From positions 37,334 to 101,333 of the forward strand of contig JAJZFA010000024.1 in assembly GCA_021805565.1 (NCBI GenBank): 64,000 nt of DNA, read 5' to 3'. The stretch's first letter is position 1. Each line of letters begins with the position of its first letter. The stretch comes from Pseudomonadota bacterium (GTDB lineage Bacteria; Pseudomonadota; Alphaproteobacteria; Acetobacterales; Acetobacteraceae). The position numbers and the translations under genes were made by a program. Of the stretch, positions 8,720 to 19,741 are shown piece after piece. Under the pieces are notes generated by a model. The model did not search any database. It was not told the DNA's origin and saw only the letters and a list, made by a program, of their open reading frames with translations.

Positions 8720-11700
8720 TTACCGGAAATCCCTTGCCGGTATCTTGATTCCCCTATCACGAACAAGCCGAGGGTCCGGAACGCTGCCCGACCGACCCTC
8801 GTCGCCACGTCCATACGGCAAGGGAAAGGCCTCGCCGCGTTCGCCTACGCCGCGCAGCAGATCGGACAGATCGGTCAGATATCCGGCGATGACGTGAATC
8901 ACCTCCCCCTCGCGCTGTAATTTGCCCCGGCAGGCGATCATGCTGGCGGACAGTACCAGCCGCCGTTGCTTTGCAAAAACCGACGGCCACAGGATCAGGT
9001 TGGCATGGCCGGTTTCATCCTCGATCGTCACGAACAACACACCGCGCGCGCTGCCGGGGCGCTGGCGCACCAGAATAATACCCGCCACCTCCACAATTTT
9101 GCCATCGCGGATCGTGGGCAGATCGGCACTGCGCACCATGCCGCGCGCGGTCAGGTCCGGCCGCAGAAAGCCGACGGGATGGCGGCGCAGACTGAGGCCG
9201 GTGCTGCGATAATCTTCCACCACCTGCCGCCCGGCCGTCATCTCCGCCAGGGCCACGGCCGGTTCGGCGTCCGGTTCGGCCGGCACTGTGTCGAACAGCG
9301 GCAACCGCGTATCCGAAAGGCCTCGGATCGCCCACAGTGCCTGTCGCCGGTCCAGCCCCAACGTCAGGAACGCATCCGCTTCCGCCAGTTTTTCCAGCGC
9401 CGCGACCGGCACGCGCAGCCGGCGCCACATATCCTCGACCGAGCGATACAACGTGCCGCGGCGAGCGATTAAATCTTCCGCATGATTCGCGGCCAGTCCT
9501 TTGACCATGCGCAACCCAAGCCGCACGGCACGCCCTTCCAGCGTGCAATCCCATACGGACTCGTTCACCGAAACCGGCCGGATTTCCACCCCGTGCAGGG
9601 CGGCATCCCGCACGATTTGCGCCGGGGCGTAGAACCCCATCGGCTGCGCGTTCAACAGCGCGCAGCAGAACACATCGGGGTGGTGGCATTTCATCCACGC
9701 CGAGGCGTACGCAATCAGCGCGAAACTCGCTGCGTGGCTCTCGGGAAAGCCGTAACTGCCGAATCCTTCGATTTGCGAGAACGTTTTATCGGCGAATTCT
9801 TCCGTGTAGCCGCGTCCGGTCATTCCCGCGATCAGCTTCTCCTTGAAACGCGAAACCCCGCCGGTAAACTTGAACGTCGCCATGCTGCGGCGCAGCGCGT
9901 CGGCCTCCGACGGCGTGAAGCCGGCACAGACGATCGCGATTTGCATCGCCTGTTCCTGAAACAGCGGCACGCCCAGGGTTTTTTCCAGGACGCGGCGCAA
10001 TTCCGGCGTGGGATAATCGACTGTTTCCAAACCCTCCCGCCGCCGCAGATACGGATGCACCATATCGCCCTGGATCGGTCCCGGCCGGACGATCGCCACC
10101 TGAATAACGATATCGTAAAACGTGCGCGGTTTCAGCCTTGGCAGCATCGACATTTGCGCGCGCGATTCGATCTGGAACGTGCCCAGCGTGTCGGCCTTGC
10201 GGATCATCGCGTAGGTGGCCGGATCTTCCGCCGGAATCGTCGCCAGATCCAGGCGCCGGCCCTTGTGTTCGGCCAGCAGATCGAACGCCCGCCGCATACA
10301 GCCCAGCATGCCCAGGCCCAGCACATCGACTTTCATGAACCGCAGCGTATCGATGTCGTCCTTGTCCCATTCGATCGTCTGGCGGTTTTCCATGCTGGCC
10401 GGTTCGATCGGCACCAGATCGTCCAGCCGTTCCTCGGTCAGTACGAATCCGCCGGGATGCTGCGACATATGCCGGGGAAAGCCGATCAGCGCCCGGGCCA
10501 GATCGAGCGTCAGGCGCAACCGGCGGTCTTGCAAGTTGAAGTTCAGTTCGGCGGCGTGTTCCTCGGCAACGCCATCCTCGCTCCAGCTCCAGACCTGCGA
10601 CGCCAGCGCGCCGGTCACGTCGTCCGTCAGGCCCAGTGCCTTGCCGACATCGCGAACCGCGCCGCGGCCGCGATACCGGATAATCGTCGCGCATAGCGCC
10701 GCCCGGTTTCGCCCATAGGTGTTATAAATCCACTGAATGACCTCCTCCCGCCGCTCATGCTCGAAATCCACGTCGATATCGGGGGGTTCCTTACGGGCCG
10801 CGCTAATGAAACGTTCGAACAGCAGATCGCCGCGTTCGGGGTCGATGGACGTAATTCCCAGCACGAAACAAACCGCCGAGTTCGCCGCCGACCCGCGTCC
10901 CTGGCACAGAATACCCCGTGAGCGGGCAAACCGGACGATACTGTTAACCGTCAGGAAATACGGCGCGTATTCCAGTTCGCCGATCAAATCGAGTTCATGA
11001 CGAAGCTGCCGGGAGACGCGGCCGGGAACACCGCTGGGATATCGCGCGTCCGCGCCCGCGGAAACCGATTTTTCCAGTGTTTGCTGTGCCGTCAGGCCCG
11101 GCACGCGGACCTCGTGCGGATATTGATAGCGGAGTTCGTCCAGGCTGAACCGGCAACGGCCGGCGATTTCCTGCGTGCGGGCGATCGCGTCGGGATGGCG
11201 GGCGAACAGCCGAACCATTTCTTCGGAAGACTGGAGATATCGCACCGTGGACCGTTCCCGCCGGTTGCCGAGTTCGTCGATGGTGCGGCCTTCGCGGATG
11301 CATGTCAGCACATCCTGCAAAATACGGCGGCCAGGCGCGTGGTACAGCACATCGTTGGTGACAACCGCCGGCACCCCCAGCCGGCGCGCGGTATCGGCGA
11401 TGGTTTGCAACCGCACCGCATCGTTGGGCCGGTGCATCGATGTCAGCGCCACATACGCCCGGTTTCCGAAATCCGCTTTCAAACGCCGGATATTGTCCTC
11501 GGTAGGGACGGAACAGAGAATGCCGACCGAACCTTCCGCGGCGGCCGCGAGATCGGGCCAGTACAGTTCGCATTTACCCTTGCCGGCGCGCCCTTTGCCG
11601 GTTGTCAGCAACCGGGTCAGCCGGGAATACGCGGGCCGGTCCTCCGGGTACACCAGAACCGACACCCCATCCGCCAGATCCAGCCTGCATCCCACGATCG

Positions 11701-11884
11701 GCCTGAGGCCGGCCAGACGAACCTGCTTATGCGCCCGCACAATGCCGGCCAGCGAATTCCGGTCGGTAATCCCCAGCGCCTTCATGCCCAGAACAGCCGC
11801 GCGCTCGGCCAGTTCCTCGATATGCGAGGCGCCGCGCAGGAAGCTGTAATTCGTGGTGACCTGAAGTTCGGTGTAAGCGTCCAT
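8720..11884 (-). CDS. dnaE2: Error-prone DNA polymerase DnaE2 (ImuC)
   Basis: This 1054-aa C-family polymerase is the catalytic subunit of the SOS mutasome that copies past DNA damage. The N-terminal PHP domain begins [20 protein letters not shown], the DnaE2 form with a changed metal-binding histidine position. The polymerase core includes [19 protein letters not shown], the catalytic [15 protein letters not shown] aspartates, and the helix-hairpin-helix and OB-fold parts near the C-terminus. The end ([17 protein letters not shown]) is the DnaE2-type tail in place of the replicative DnaE tail. The gene starts 5 bases after imuB, so it is the last gene of an imuA-imuB-dnaE2 operon. Confidence 0.95.
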   Translation of the reverse strand: MDAYTELQVTTNYSFLRGASHIEELAERAAVLGMKALGITDRNSLAGIVRAHKQVRLAGLRPIVGCRLDLADGVSVLVYPEDRPAYSRLTRLLTTGKGRAGKGKCELYWPDLAAAAEGSVGILCSVPTEDNIRRLKADFGNRAYVALTSMHRPNDAVRLQTIADTARRLGVPAVVTNDVLYHAPGRRILQDVLTCIREGRTIDELGNRRERSTVRYLQSSEEMVRLFARHPDAIARTQEIAGRCRFSLDELRYQYPHEVRVPGLTAQQTLEKSVSAGADARYPSGVPGRVSRQLRHELDLIGELEYAPYFLTVNSIVRFARSRGILCQGRGSAANSAVCFVLGITSIDPERGDLLFERFISAARKEPPDIDVDFEHERREEVIQWIYNTYGRNRAALCATIIRYRGRGAVRDVGKALGLTDDVTGALASQVWSWSEDGVAEEHAAELNFNLQDRRLRLTLDLARALIGFPRHMSQHPGGFVLTEERLDDLVPIEPASMENRQTIEWDKDDIDTLRFMKVDVLGLGMLGCMRRAFDLLAEHKGRRLDLATIPAEDPATYAMIRKADTLGTFQIESRAQMSMLPRLKPRTFYDIVIQVAIVRPGPIQGDMVHPYLRRREGLETVDYPTPELRRVLEKTLGVPLFQEQAMQIAIVCAGFTPSEADALRRSMATFKFTGGVSRFKEKLIAGMTGRGYTEEFADKTFSQIEGFGSYGFPESHAASFALIAYASAWMKCHHPDVFCCALLNAQPMGFYAPAQIVRDAALHGVEIRPVSVNESVWDCTLEGRAVRLGLRMVKGLAANHAEDLIARRGTLYRSVEDMWRRLRVPVAALEKLAEADAFLTLGLDRRQALWAIRGLSDTRLPLFDTVPAEPDAEPAVALAEMTAGRQVVEDYRSTGLSLRRHPVGFLRPDLTARGMVRSADLPTIRDGKIVEVAGIILVRQRPGSARGVLFVTIEDETGHANLILWPSVFAKQRRLVLSASMIACRGKLQREGEVIHVIAGYLTDLSDLLRGVGERGEAFPLPYGRGDEGRSGSVPDPRLVRDRGIKIPARDFR

Positions 11885-11889
11885 GCTGG

Positions 11890-13374
11890 TCAGAAAACCC
11901 CGTGCAGAAACCAGCGCATGTCGCCGGTATCCGCGTCGCTGCCGTTGCCGCGCCGGAACAGCCAGAAGCGGCGGCCGTCCTCATCCTCGACCCGGAAATA
12001 ATCGCGCACCGAGGTCCATTCCCGGTCGCGCTTCCACCATTCCCCGGCGATCCGTTCGGGTCCGTCGGCATGACGCACCCGGTGACGCACCCGCCGCCAG
12101 GTGAACGCGGCCGGTGGCCGGTCCGGCAGCAGCGCCATCGCCTCGATCGGCTGCGGCGGATTCAGCAGCCGCACCGGCCGCGGCCAATCCGCCGGCCAGT
12201 CGCCGCCGGTACCGGACAGCGGCGACACCCGGCGTTCCGATCGTTCCGGCACATCGCTTTCCACCGGCGCGATGCGATAAATCCGGGTTTCGCCCAGCCG
12301 GTTCGTCAGCCGGTCCACCAGCGACGCAAGGCCAGGGGGGGCGTCCTGCGTCAACGGCGACGCGATCTGCGTAAAACCGGCCTGTTCGGCGCGCGCGACA
12401 ATCAGGCGCATCGCTTCCACTCCCGGACCGGGATCGACCTGGTCCAGCCGTTCATCCAGCATTCGTCCCAGATGCCGGACGTCGCGCACTGGCCGGACGG
12501 TGCCGATGCGGATGGCCTGTACCGACCCATCCACCCGTTCGAACAGCAGGTCCAGCCGGCGCGCGCCCAGTCCGGCTTGCTCCAAATCGCCGCAAACCGT
12601 GCCGGTCAGCCGGACGATGACGGTGGAAAAAGCCTCCGCTGTCAGCAGCGGTTCCACGAAGGTCAGCCTGGCCTGAATCAGCGTTCGCGGCACCGCCGGC
12701 ACGATCGGTTCGGGTACCCGCCCCGCCGCCTGATCCAGCCGCAGCGCCACGATCGTGCCGAACCGCCGCACCAACGGCGACCGGGGGGCGGCGGCCAGCG
12801 GCCCAACGCGTTCGAACCCCATCAGCCGCAGGCCCGCCAGCACACCGGCCGGCAAGCGCAACGCCTCGATGGGGAAATCCGCCATCGCGTCCGCACCGGC
12901 CGGCACCGAACCGCCGCCGCCGAACCGGGCGACCGCGTGGGCGACGGCGGGGGTGTCGGCGGCGGCGGCATGGGCTGTCCAGCCCAGATCGTTCAACCGG
13001 GAAACCAGATCGCGCAGCAGCCGGACTTCCCCGCCCCGCAGATGCGCGCTGCCGGTAACGTCGATCCACAGTCCGTCCGGCGGATCGGCCGCCGTCAGCG
13101 GCGCGTAGCGCAGGCACCATTCCGCCAAACGGCTCAGCGCCGCCGCATCGCCCGCCGGGTCGGCGTCATGCACCGAAAGCCCGGGCACCAGGACCTGTGC
13201 CTGAGCCAGTTTCATACCCGGCCGCAGGCCCAATCCGGCCGCCGCGGCATCCACCGCCATGACCGTCCGGCCCGCCACCACGATCCGCGGACCGGCGTCT
13301 TCCCGGGGGGATTCAGGCTGCCTGAGCCGATCGGTCGGAAACGCCGGAAACCAGACCGAGACGACCCGTCGCAT
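11890..13374 (-). CDS. imuB: ImuB, Y-family polymerase-like mutasome hub
   Basis: This 494-aa protein belongs to the ImuB branch of the Y-family, in which catalytic acidic residues are lost and the protein bridges DnaE2, ImuA and the beta clamp. It starts [17 protein letters not shown], has [16 protein letters not shown] in the palm, and a little-finger-like segment after residue 230. It ends with the characteristic C-terminal block [22 protein letters not shown] (in two parts: WWKRDREW and [10 protein letters not shown]) and WFLHGVF. The Asp in [10 protein letters not shown] is where active Y polymerases carry D-E, which is not conserved here. The start lies 61 bases inside the end of imuA, so the two are translationally coupled. 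Confidence 0.93.
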   Translation of the reverse strand: MRRVVSVWFPAFPTDRLRQPESPREDAGPRIVVAGRTVMAVDAAAAGLGLRPGMKLAQAQVLVPGLSVHDADPAGDAAALSRLAEWCLRYAPLTAADPPDGLWIDVTGSAHLRGGEVRLLRDLVSRLNDLGWTAHAAAADTPAVAHAVARFGGGGSVPAGADAMADFPIEALRLPAGVLAGLRLMGFERVGPLAAAPRSPLVRRFGTIVALRLDQAAGRVPEPIVPAVPRTLIQARLTFVEPLLTAEAFSTVIVRLTGTVCGDLEQAGLGARRLDLLFERVDGSVQAIRIGTVRPVRDVRHLGRMLDERLDQVDPGPGVEAMRLIVARAEQAGFTQIASPLTQDAPPGLASLVDRLTNRLGETRIYRIAPVESDVPERSERRVSPLSGTGGDWPADWPRPVRLLNPPQPIEAMALLPDRPPAAFTWRRVRHRVRHADGPERIAGEWWKRDREWTSVRDYFRVEDEDGRRFWLFRRGNGSDADTGDMRWFLHGVF

Positions 13375-14125
13375 CGCAAGCCTCCACTACCCAGGATCCC
13401 GGTTCGCCGCCACGGCATCGTGTCAGGTCCAGCCGCCAGCGGGCCCGTCCGAGACCCGGTGTATCCGGCGCGTGCGCCAAGGCCGGCGGCGAGGGCAGCG
13501 CCGCGATCCGCCAGCGCGTTACGGCCGCTGTCGGCTCATGCAGCGCCGGATCGTCGAAGCAGGGGCTGCGGCGGATCAAAATTGCCAGAATGCCGGATTG
13601 TTCCGCCGCCAGTTGCAGGCGGCGCGACGCGACCAGGCTGAGCCGGCCGGTGTGTTCGGCCACCACGGCGGTCAGGCCGGCATGGCGGAAACCTTCCTCC
13701 ATAACCGCCAGCACATCCTTGCCGGCCTCGGCGAACACGATCCGGTCCGGCGTCAGCCCCGCGCAGGCAAGGCCGGGGGCGAACAGATCGGCCTGCCGCA
13801 GCACCCAAAAAATGGGACCGCCGGTCCGGGCCAGGATGCCGGCGACAAACAAAGTGGCGGCGGCGGCGTGTTCTGTATCCGGCCCGGCGGAGACGGCTTC
13901 ATGCAGCGCCCCCAGGCGGATGCCACCGGTGGGCAGCGCCCGATCGATTGCCCCGATTCCCAGGGGAAACGAGCGTTCCGCCGAGCCTTTTGCGTGCATA
14001 CGCTCGATCTGGACGATACGCTCCCGCAGTAAGGCGATAGACCGCGAGCGGGTGGCCGGCGGCGGTTCGGGTATGGCGGATCGTGCGGAGCCAGGCTTGT
14101 CCGGAATGGCGAGGGAAGTGAACAT
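13313..14125 (-). CDS. imuA: ImuA, RecA-like mutasome component
   Basis: ImuA is a degenerate RecA-fold protein needed for ImuB/DnaE2-dependent translesion mutagenesis. The core IALLRERIVQIERMHAK, then FPLGIGAIDRALPTGGIRLGALHE, matches ImuA rather than RecA; the Walker A loop is not intact. The C-terminus contains WRLDLTRCRGGEPGSW. I place the start at the ATG at 14125 (MFTSLAIPD), giving 270 aa. An upstream in-frame start at 14176 would lie before the predicted promoter. The chosen ATG lies inside the LexA box and six bases after a TATGTT -10, so the message may be leaderless. The first conserved block begins about 30 residues downstream, so a later start is also possible. Confidence 0.88.
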   Translation of the reverse strand: MFTSLAIPDKPGSARSAIPEPPPATRSRSIALLRERIVQIERMHAKGSAERSFPLGIGAIDRALPTGGIRLGALHEAVSAGPDTEHAAAATLFVAGILARTGGPIFWVLRQADLFAPGLACAGLTPDRIVFAEAGKDVLAVMEEGFRHAGLTAVVAEHTGRLSLVASRRLQLAAEQSGILAILIRRSPCFDDPALHEPTAAVTRWRIAALPSPPALAHAPDTPGLGRARWRLDLTRCRGGEPGSWVVEACDATGRLGLVSGVSDRSAQAA

Positions 14126-14134
14126 AAAGCGAAC
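14120..14134 (-). promoter_or_regulatory. LexA (SOS) box of the imuA-imuB-dnaE2 operon
   Basis: On the minus strand the sequence reads GTTC-N7-GTTC, the direct-repeat LexA operator used in Alphaproteobacteria. It overlaps the predicted -10 element and the imuA ATG, a placement that would block initiation directly. Found immediately before a known SOS operon, so the assignment is strong. Confidence 0.85.
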
Positions 14135-14161
14135 ATAAGGCCAGGACGATACCCGAGTCGA
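14132..14161 (-). promoter_or_regulatory. Predicted sigma-70 promoter of imuA
   Basis: Minus strand: a TCGACT -35 (14156-14161), an 18-base spacer and a TATGTT -10 (14132-14137). The -10 shares bases with the LexA box. Six bases separate it from the imuA ATG, so transcription would begin at or next to the start codon. Confidence 0.5.
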
Positions 14162-14242
14162 GTCCTTCGTTACCATTTCTATCGCCGACGGTATCGCCGC
14201 TACCGCTCCGCTTTTTTGCCTTGGCTGGCTTTGAGTTGCTTG

Positions 14243-14983
14243 CTAGCGGTGGCCGCCGCCGCCGCCATGACCGCCGCCTCCGCCGTGGCCCATGCCACCG
14301 CCACGGCCCGCGACACCGCCACGGCCATAACCGCCGTAGCCACCCCGGCCCCAGCGGCCATAACCGCCGTACCCACCCCGGCCCCAACGGCCATAACCGC
14401 CGTATCCGCCCCAGCCGCCGTAACCGAAAGCGCCGAATCCCAGGCCCACGCCGTAAAAACCGTCGTAAAACGGATAACCATAACCGTAACCATAGCCGTA
14501 AGGGTATGGATACGGATAAGCAGCCACAGCATAGGACCCATCATAGCCGGTGCCGGTAAAACCATATCCCGGATCATAATCGCCCGTGGACGCCATTTGC
14601 ACGGAGTCGCCGCGCGCCGCCATGCACTGCACGTAATTCAGGCCAGCCGGCGTGCCGGCATCCGCGGGAACCGCAAGGCCGGCCGCATTAGGCGATTGTC
14701 CAGCTTCGTTGGCCCCCGGCGCGATACCGGGGTTGTAAAGCGCATCCAGATCGTCGGGTGTCTGTGCATTGGCCACCGCCTTGGGCGCCTCCGCGAGAGG
14801 AGCGCTGCCGTACCCGCCAGGGGAAGCCGCGCTTTGCTGACAAAACGCCTGATCCGCCTGAAACGCTGCCATATCCTTGCCAGGCCCGGGAACCACCATG
14901 ACACCGGACATCGGCGACGATCCAGCACAAGCCCCAAGTGTCAGGCATGCACCGAGAGACGCAAGCGTACGGGCGAAATTCAT
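14243..14983 (-). CDS. Gly/Tyr/His-rich lipoprotein of unknown function
   Basis: The product is 246 aa from the ATG at 14983, which has GGAGGATCG just upstream; an earlier ATG at 15010 lacks this. A lipoprotein signal is clear: MNFARTLASLGACLTLGAC with a lipobox (LGAC, mature Cys19). A middle region of about 100 residues contains a pair of conserved-looking Cys (AFCQQS, YVQCMAA). The C-terminal third is low complexity: alternating Tyr-Pro and Tyr-Gly pairs, then tandem GGYGGYGRWGR units and a Gly-His tail. Outer-membrane anchoring is likely. The tail could coat the surface or bind metal through its histidines, but nothing shows this directly. Confidence 0.75.
   Translation of the reverse strand: MNFARTLASLGACLTLGACAGSSPMSGVMVVPGPGKDMAAFQADQAFCQQSAASPGGYGSAPLAEAPKAVANAQTPDDLDALYNPGIAPGANEAGQSPNAAGLAVPADAGTPAGLNYVQCMAARGDSVQMASTGDYDPGYGFTGTGYDGSYAVAAYPYPYPYGYGYGYGYPFYDGFYGVGLGFGAFGYGGWGGYGGYGRWGRGGYGGYGRWGRGGYGGYGRGGVAGRGGGMGHGGGGGHGGGGGHR
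14323..14421. repeat. 33-bp tandem repeat inside the lipoprotein gene
   Basis: GGCCATAACCGCCGTA recurs at 14323, 14356 and 14389, an exact 33-base period. It encodes 11-residue Gly/Tyr/Arg/Trp units on the minus strand. Copy number at such repeats often varies between strains. Confidence 0.85.
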
Positions 14984-15243
14984 CACCGATCCTCCCTGCA
15001 AACGGCACATCCGAGCGTGCGGTATGCATACAACAATTGATCTCGGTCAGCGGGGAAGCACGTCAAGGCCTTCCTCCCCTACATTTCCAAATGCAAATAA
15101 ATATGATGATCGCGTTCCGCCATGCCCGATACCCCCCTCGCCGGGACGGGTGCGGGCTGGCAGAATACGAGCGGTGTGCATGATGGCTTCGGACTCGCGC
15201 GTCCCGACGCTACGCTGCACCCGGTTTTCAGAAGGAGCACGAT

Positions 15244-15711
15244 ATGGCCGGTCAAATCGAGGCGAGACTGGCGGAGCTTGGGATCGCCCTGCCCCGTCCG
15301 ATGCCGCCGATCGCGAATTACGTTCCGTATGTCGTGACAGGCAATCTGGTTGTCGTATCCGGCCAGTTACCGGCCATTGGCGGCAAGGTCGCGGTAACCG
15401 GCAAAGTCGGCTGGACCGCCACCGTCGAGCAGGCCAAGGAAGCCGCTCGGTTATGCTTCATCAACGTGCTGGTTCACCTGAAGGCCGCCTGCGGAGGGGA
15501 TCTGGACCGGGTGCGGCGCGTGGTGCGTCTGGGCGGCTTCGTCGCGGCCCCGTCGGAGTTCAATGAGCACGCGATTGTCATGAACGGCGCCTCGGATCTG
15601 GCCGTCGCGGTGTTCGGGGAGGCAGGGCGTCACGCGCGCAGCACGATTGGCGTGCCGTCCCTGCCCGCCGATGCATCCGTGGAGGTAGAGGGATTGTTCG
15701 AGATCGATTAG
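15244..15711 (+). CDS. RidA family protein (YjgF/UK114)
   Basis: This 155-aa member of the RidA/YjgF family belongs to the longer, divergent subgroup of about 150 residues. The family motif with the carboxylate-binding arginine is visible in GRHARSTIGVPSLPADASVEVE (in parts: GRHARSTIGV and LPADASVEVE). True RidA deaminates reactive enamine/imine intermediates from PLP enzymes; activity of this subgroup is less certain. A good ribosome site (AAGGAG) lies upstream of the ATG. The DUF482 gene follows 10 bases later, so they may form a two-gene unit. Confidence 0.88.
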   Translation: MAGQIEARLAELGIALPRPMPPIANYVPYVVTGNLVVVSGQLPAIGGKVAVTGKVGWTATVEQAKEAARLCFINVLVHLKAACGGDLDRVRRVVRLGGFVAAPSEFNEHAIVMNGASDLAVAVFGEAGRHARSTIGVPSLPADASVEVEGLFEID

Positions 15712-15721
15712 GCTGCGGCAT

Positions 15722-16879
15722 ATGCCCGATGGTTCGTCCGCACTGACGCTGACGCTGCATGCCCGCATCGCGGAGATCCCCGCCGCCGAATGGGATGCCT
15801 GCTCGGGCGGCGGCAATCCGTTCGTCAGCCACGCCTTCCTGAGCGCGATGGAAGACAGCGGATCGGCCGGTCCCCGCACCGGCTGGCTGCCACAGCATGC
15901 GGTGCTGCGCCGCGAGGACGGCGAGATCGCCGGTATTGTGCCGATGTATGCAAAATCCCACAGCTATGGCGAATACGTGTTCGATCACGGCTGGGCGAAT
16001 GCGCTGGAGCGGGCCGGCGGAACCTATTACCCCAAGCTTCAGGCGTCGGTACCGTTCAGCCCCGTGCCAGGTCCAAGACTGCTGCGCGACCCGGATCGCG
16101 GCGTGCCCGTTGGTGCCATGGCATCGGCGCTGGAACAGGCGTGCCAGTCGCTGGGCCTGTCTTCCGTGCATGTCACCTTCTGCACCGAAGACGAATGGAA
16201 CGGCCTGGGCGATGCCGGCTGGCTGCGGCGGGTCGGCATGCAGTTTCATTGGCAGAACGAGGGATATGAATCTTTCGAGGATTTCCTGGGCGCGCTGTCG
16301 TCTCGCAAACGCAAGGTGCTGCGCCGCGAACGCCGCGATGCCAACGCCGCCGGCCTGACGTTCCATGCCTTGTCCGGCGCCACGATCAAGGAGCGGCACT
16401 GGGACGCGTTTTATGCGTTCTATCAATCGACGGTGGACCGCAAATGGGGGTCGGCCTATCTGACGCGCGCGTTTTTCTCGCTGCTGGGCGAACGGCTGGG
16501 CGACAAGGTTGTCCTGATGTACGCCGAACATGCCGGCAAACCGGTGGCGGGCGCGCTTAATCTGGCCGGCGACGAGGCGTTGTACGGCCGGAACTGGGGC
16601 TGCCGGGGGGACTGGCCGTTCCTGCATTTCGAACTTTGCTATTATCGCGCCATCGACTGGGCGATCGCCCATGGATTGAAACGGGTCGAGGCCGGCGCTC
16701 AGGGACAGCACAAAATCCAGCGCGGTTATCTGCCGAAACCGACCTATTCGGCACACTGGATTGCCCATACGGGCCTGCGCCGGGCCGTGGCGAATTTCCT
16801 GGTGGAGGAACGTGCCGAGGTCACGTCCGGCATGGCCGCGCTGGCGGCGGACTCGCCCTTCCGTAAGGACGACGGCTGA
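15722..16879 (+). CDS. DUF482/FemAB-like GNAT-fold protein
   Basis: The product (385 aa) matches the COG3146/DUF482 family, predicted N-acyltransferases with two GNAT-like halves. Visible family blocks include NPFVSHAFLSAMEDSGSA, VFDHGWANALERAGGTYYPKL (a slightly longer conserved stretch spans residues about 80-100) and YGRNWGCRGDWPFLHFELCYY near residue 285. The C-terminal part has HGLKRVEAGAQGQHKIQRGY. The literature name refers to peptidoglycan biosynthesis or recognition, but the substrate is not established. It follows ridA closely. Confidence 0.82.
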   Translation: MPDGSSALTLTLHARIAEIPAAEWDACSGGGNPFVSHAFLSAMEDSGSAGPRTGWLPQHAVLRREDGEIAGIVPMYAKSHSYGEYVFDHGWANALERAGGTYYPKLQASVPFSPVPGPRLLRDPDRGVPVGAMASALEQACQSLGLSSVHVTFCTEDEWNGLGDAGWLRRVGMQFHWQNEGYESFEDFLGALSSRKRKVLRRERRDANAAGLTFHALSGATIKERHWDAFYAFYQSTVDRKWGSAYLTRAFFSLLGERLGDKVVLMYAEHAGKPVAGALNLAGDEALYGRNWGCRGDWPFLHFELCYYRAIDWAIAHGLKRVEAGAQGQHKIQRGYLPKPTYSAHWIAHTGLRRAVANFLVEERAEVTSGMAALAADSPFRKDDG

Positions 16880-17062
16880 CACCGGCCACGATGAAGACCG
16901 CCACGGTAAAAACCCGCTGTTGTTCATCGTCGCCGGTATGCTGGCGTCGATCGCCAGCGGCGCCTTTTGGCCCTGCCTGCATGGCGTAGCACCCGTGACA
17001 CGGGGGCGCCCCTGCGCTAGGTGCAACCCTTTCGTCCGACAGACTGGGAAAATCTGACCGCC

Positions 17063-19702
17063 ATGGCCAGCAGCAACGACATCCGCGCCGCCTTCCTGGA
17101 TTATTTCGCCCGCAACGGCCACCAGCCGGTGGCCAGTTCGCCGCTGGTGCCGCGCAACGATCCGACGCTGATGTTCACCAACGCCGGCATGGTGCAGTTC
17201 AAGAATGTTTTCACCGGCCAGGAAAAGCGGCCCTACATGCGCGCCGCCACGGCGCAGAAATGTGTCCGCGCCGGTGGCAAGCACAACGACCTCGATAACG
17301 TCGGTTATACCGCCCGCCATCATACTTTTTTCGAAATGCTGGGTAATTTCAGCTTTGGCGATTATTTCAAGGAAGCGGCCATTCCGTACGCGTGGGAGCT
17401 GATCACCCGCGATTTCGGACTGCCCAGGGATAAGCTGCTGGTCACGGTGTTTTCGGAAGACGAAGACGCCGCCGCGATCTGGAAGAAAGTTGCCGGCCTG
17501 CCCGACGAAAGGATCGTCCGCATCCCGACATCCGATAATTTCTGGCGCATGGGCGACACCGGCCCCTGCGGCCCGTGCAGCGAAATTTTTTACGACCATG
17601 GCGACCACATCCCTGGTGGCCCCCCCGGCAGTCCGGATGAGGACGGCGACCGGTTCATCGAAATCTGGAACCTGGTGTTCATGCAGTTCGAGGAAGGCCC
17701 GCCCGGTACCCGCGTACCGCTGCCGCGCCCGTCCATCGACACCGGCATGGGGCTGGAGCGTGTCGCCGCCATCTTGCAAGGCAAGCACGACAACTACGAC
17801 ACCGACGTCTTCCGCGCCTTGATCGTGGCCAGCGCGGAGGCCACCGGACAGGATCCAGACGGTCCGTTCAAGACCAGCCATCGCGTCATCGCCGACCATC
17901 TGCGTAGCACATCGTTCCTGATGGCCGACGGCGTTCTGCCGTCCAACGAAGGGCGCGGCTATGTGCTGCGCCGCATCATGCGCCGAGCCATGCGGCATGC
18001 GACGATGATGGGCGCGAAGGAGCCGGTGATGCACCGGCTTGTCCCGGCGCTGATCCGGCAGATGGGCGCCGCCTATCCCGAACTGGGACGCGCGGAAGCA
18101 CTGATAGCGGACACGTTGCTCCTGGAGGAAACCCGGTTCAAGCACCTGCTGGAACGCGGCCTGCATTTGCTGGCCGAAGAAACCGGTCGTCTGGGCGACA
18201 AGGAAGCCCTGCCCGGCCCGATCGCATTCCGGCTGTACGATACGTACGGCTTCCCGCTCGATCTGACGCAGGACGCGTTACGCGAACAAGGGCGCGCTGT
18301 CGATCTGGCCGGTTTCGAGGCGGCCATGCTTGAACAGCGCACCCGTGCGCGCGCTGCCTGGGCTGGGTCCGGCGATGCCGCCACCGAACGGGTCTGGTTC
18401 GAAATCAAGGAACAGGCCGGCGCATCGGAATTCCTCGGCTACGCTACGGAAAGCGCGGAAGGCGAAATTCGCGCCATTGTCGCCGATGGTTCCAGCGTCC
18501 AAACGGCATCGGCCGGAACCGACGTCGCGATCGTGCTGAACCAGACCCCGTTCTACGGCGAAAGCGGCGGTCAGGTGGGCGATACCGGCATCATCTCCGG
18601 CCCGGACGGGCTGGTTATCGCGATCGCCGACACGCAGAAAAAGCTCGGCGACCTGTTCGTCCATCTCGGCCGCGTCGAAGCCGGCGTCGCACGTCCGGGT
18701 ATCCCCGTCGTTGCCGTTGTCGATCATGGTCGGCGGGCGGCAATCCGAGCACACCATTCCGCCACGCATCTGCTGCATGAGGCATTGCGACGGAAACTAG
18801 GTACCCATGTCCAACAGAAGGGCAGCCTGAACGCGCCCGACCGGCTGCGCTTCGATGTGTCGCAGCCACGGCCGATCGGGGCGGACGAACTGCACTGGGC
18901 CGAGGCCGAGGTAAATGCCCGCATCCGCGAAAACTCCGAGGTTACCACACGGCTGATGACCCCCGCCGCGGCGGTCGAATTAGGCGCCATGGCGCTGTTC
19001 GGCGAGAAGTACGGCGATGAAGTCCGTGTGGTGGCCATGGGCGAACCTGACGGCACCAAAGCGGCGTGGTCGATCGAACTGTGCGGCGGCACCCATGTCC
19101 GCCGCACCGGCGATATCGGCTATTTCCGTATCGTCGGAGAATCCGCCGTCGCCGCCGGCGTCCGGCGGATCGAGGCGGTGACCGGCGCGTCGGCCGAGGC
19201 GCTGATCGCGGAAACCGCCGGCCGGTTGAACGACGTGGCCGGCGCCCTGCGCGCCGCCCCCGCCGAGGTGCCGGACCGCATCGCCGCGCTGCTGGAAGAC
19301 CGCCGCAAATTGCAGGCCCAGGTGGCGGAATTGCAGAAGAAACTGGCAACCGGCGGCGGGGCCGCGGCGGCCGAGGATATCGGCGGCGTCATGCTGACCG
19401 CGCGCAATCTGGGAGAGGTGCCGGCCAAGGATCTGAAAGGCCTGGCCGACGCGATCGGCAAGCAACAGGAATCGGGCGTGGTCGCGCTGGTTTCCACCGC
19501 CGAGGGTAAGGCCAGCATCGTCGTCGCCGTCTCGGCCGATCTGACCGATCGGTTCAGCGCCGTCGATCTGGTGCGCGTCGCCTCGGCCGCGGTTGGCGGT
19601 AAGGGCGGCGGAGGCCGAACCGATCTGGCCCAGGCCGGAGGACCGGACGGCGACAAGGCGGATGCGGCGCTGGCGGCGGTGCGAGCGGCGCTGGGTGGAT
19701 AA
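17063..19702 (+). CDS. alaS: Alanyl-tRNA synthetase
   Basis: This full-length class II synthetase (879 aa) starts at [20 protein letters not shown] (17063), the standard N-terminus; an in-frame ATG at 17021 would add 14 atypical residues. The catalytic domain has [17 protein letters not shown] and [17 protein letters not shown]. The editing domain has the zinc motif [12 protein letters not shown], with the distal Cys-His pair in CGGTHV. A C-terminal oligomerisation and tRNA-elbow domain follows ([16 protein letters not shown]). It is monocistronic and convergent with uppP, 39 bp away. Confidence 0.97.
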   Translation: MASSNDIRAAFLDYFARNGHQPVASSPLVPRNDPTLMFTNAGMVQFKNVFTGQEKRPYMRAATAQKCVRAGGKHNDLDNVGYTARHHTFFEMLGNFSFGDYFKEAAIPYAWELITRDFGLPRDKLLVTVFSEDEDAAAIWKKVAGLPDERIVRIPTSDNFWRMGDTGPCGPCSEIFYDHGDHIPGGPPGSPDEDGDRFIEIWNLVFMQFEEGPPGTRVPLPRPSIDTGMGLERVAAILQGKHDNYDTDVFRALIVASAEATGQDPDGPFKTSHRVIADHLRSTSFLMADGVLPSNEGRGYVLRRIMRRAMRHATMMGAKEPVMHRLVPALIRQMGAAYPELGRAEALIADTLLLEETRFKHLLERGLHLLAEETGRLGDKEALPGPIAFRLYDTYGFPLDLTQDALREQGRAVDLAGFEAAMLEQRTRARAAWAGSGDAATERVWFEIKEQAGASEFLGYATESAEGEIRAIVADGSSVQTASAGTDVAIVLNQTPFYGESGGQVGDTGIISGPDGLVIAIADTQKKLGDLFVHLGRVEAGVARPGIPVVAVVDHGRRAAIRAHHSATHLLHEALRRKLGTHVQQKGSLNAPDRLRFDVSQPRPIGADELHWAEAEVNARIRENSEVTTRLMTPAAAVELGAMALFGEKYGDEVRVVAMGEPDGTKAAWSIELCGGTHVRRTGDIGYFRIVGESAVAAGVRRIEAVTGASAEALIAETAGRLNDVAGALRAAPAEVPDRIAALLEDRRKLQAQVAELQKKLATGGGAAAAEDIGGVMLTARNLGEVPAKDLKGLADAIGKQQESGVVALVSTAEGKASIVVAVSADLTDRFSAVDLVRVASAAVGGKGGGGRTDLAQAGGPDGDKADAALAAVRAALGG

Positions 19703-19741
19703 CGCACGATGCGCGGCGCGAACCATCCAGCGCGCCTGCCG

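Noticed and set aside
11902..13641. Long plus-strand open frame opposite imuB
   Set aside because: It mirrors the codon structure of imuB, shows no domain and has Arg/Gln/His-rich composition typical of shadow frames.
14323..14421. Regular 33-bp repeats as a possible CRISPR array
   Set aside because: Units are contiguous with no variable spacers and lie in frame inside a coding region.
16880..17062. Hydrophobic translated stretch between the DUF482 gene and alaS
   Set aside because: There is no start codon with a ribosome site and the frame is short; it is probably leader sequence of alaS.
15578..18166. Very long open frame (862 codons) on the minus strand across ridA, the DUF482 gene and alaS
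   Set aside because: It is antisense to three well-supported genes and resembles no family. Long antisense frames are common in GC-rich DNA.
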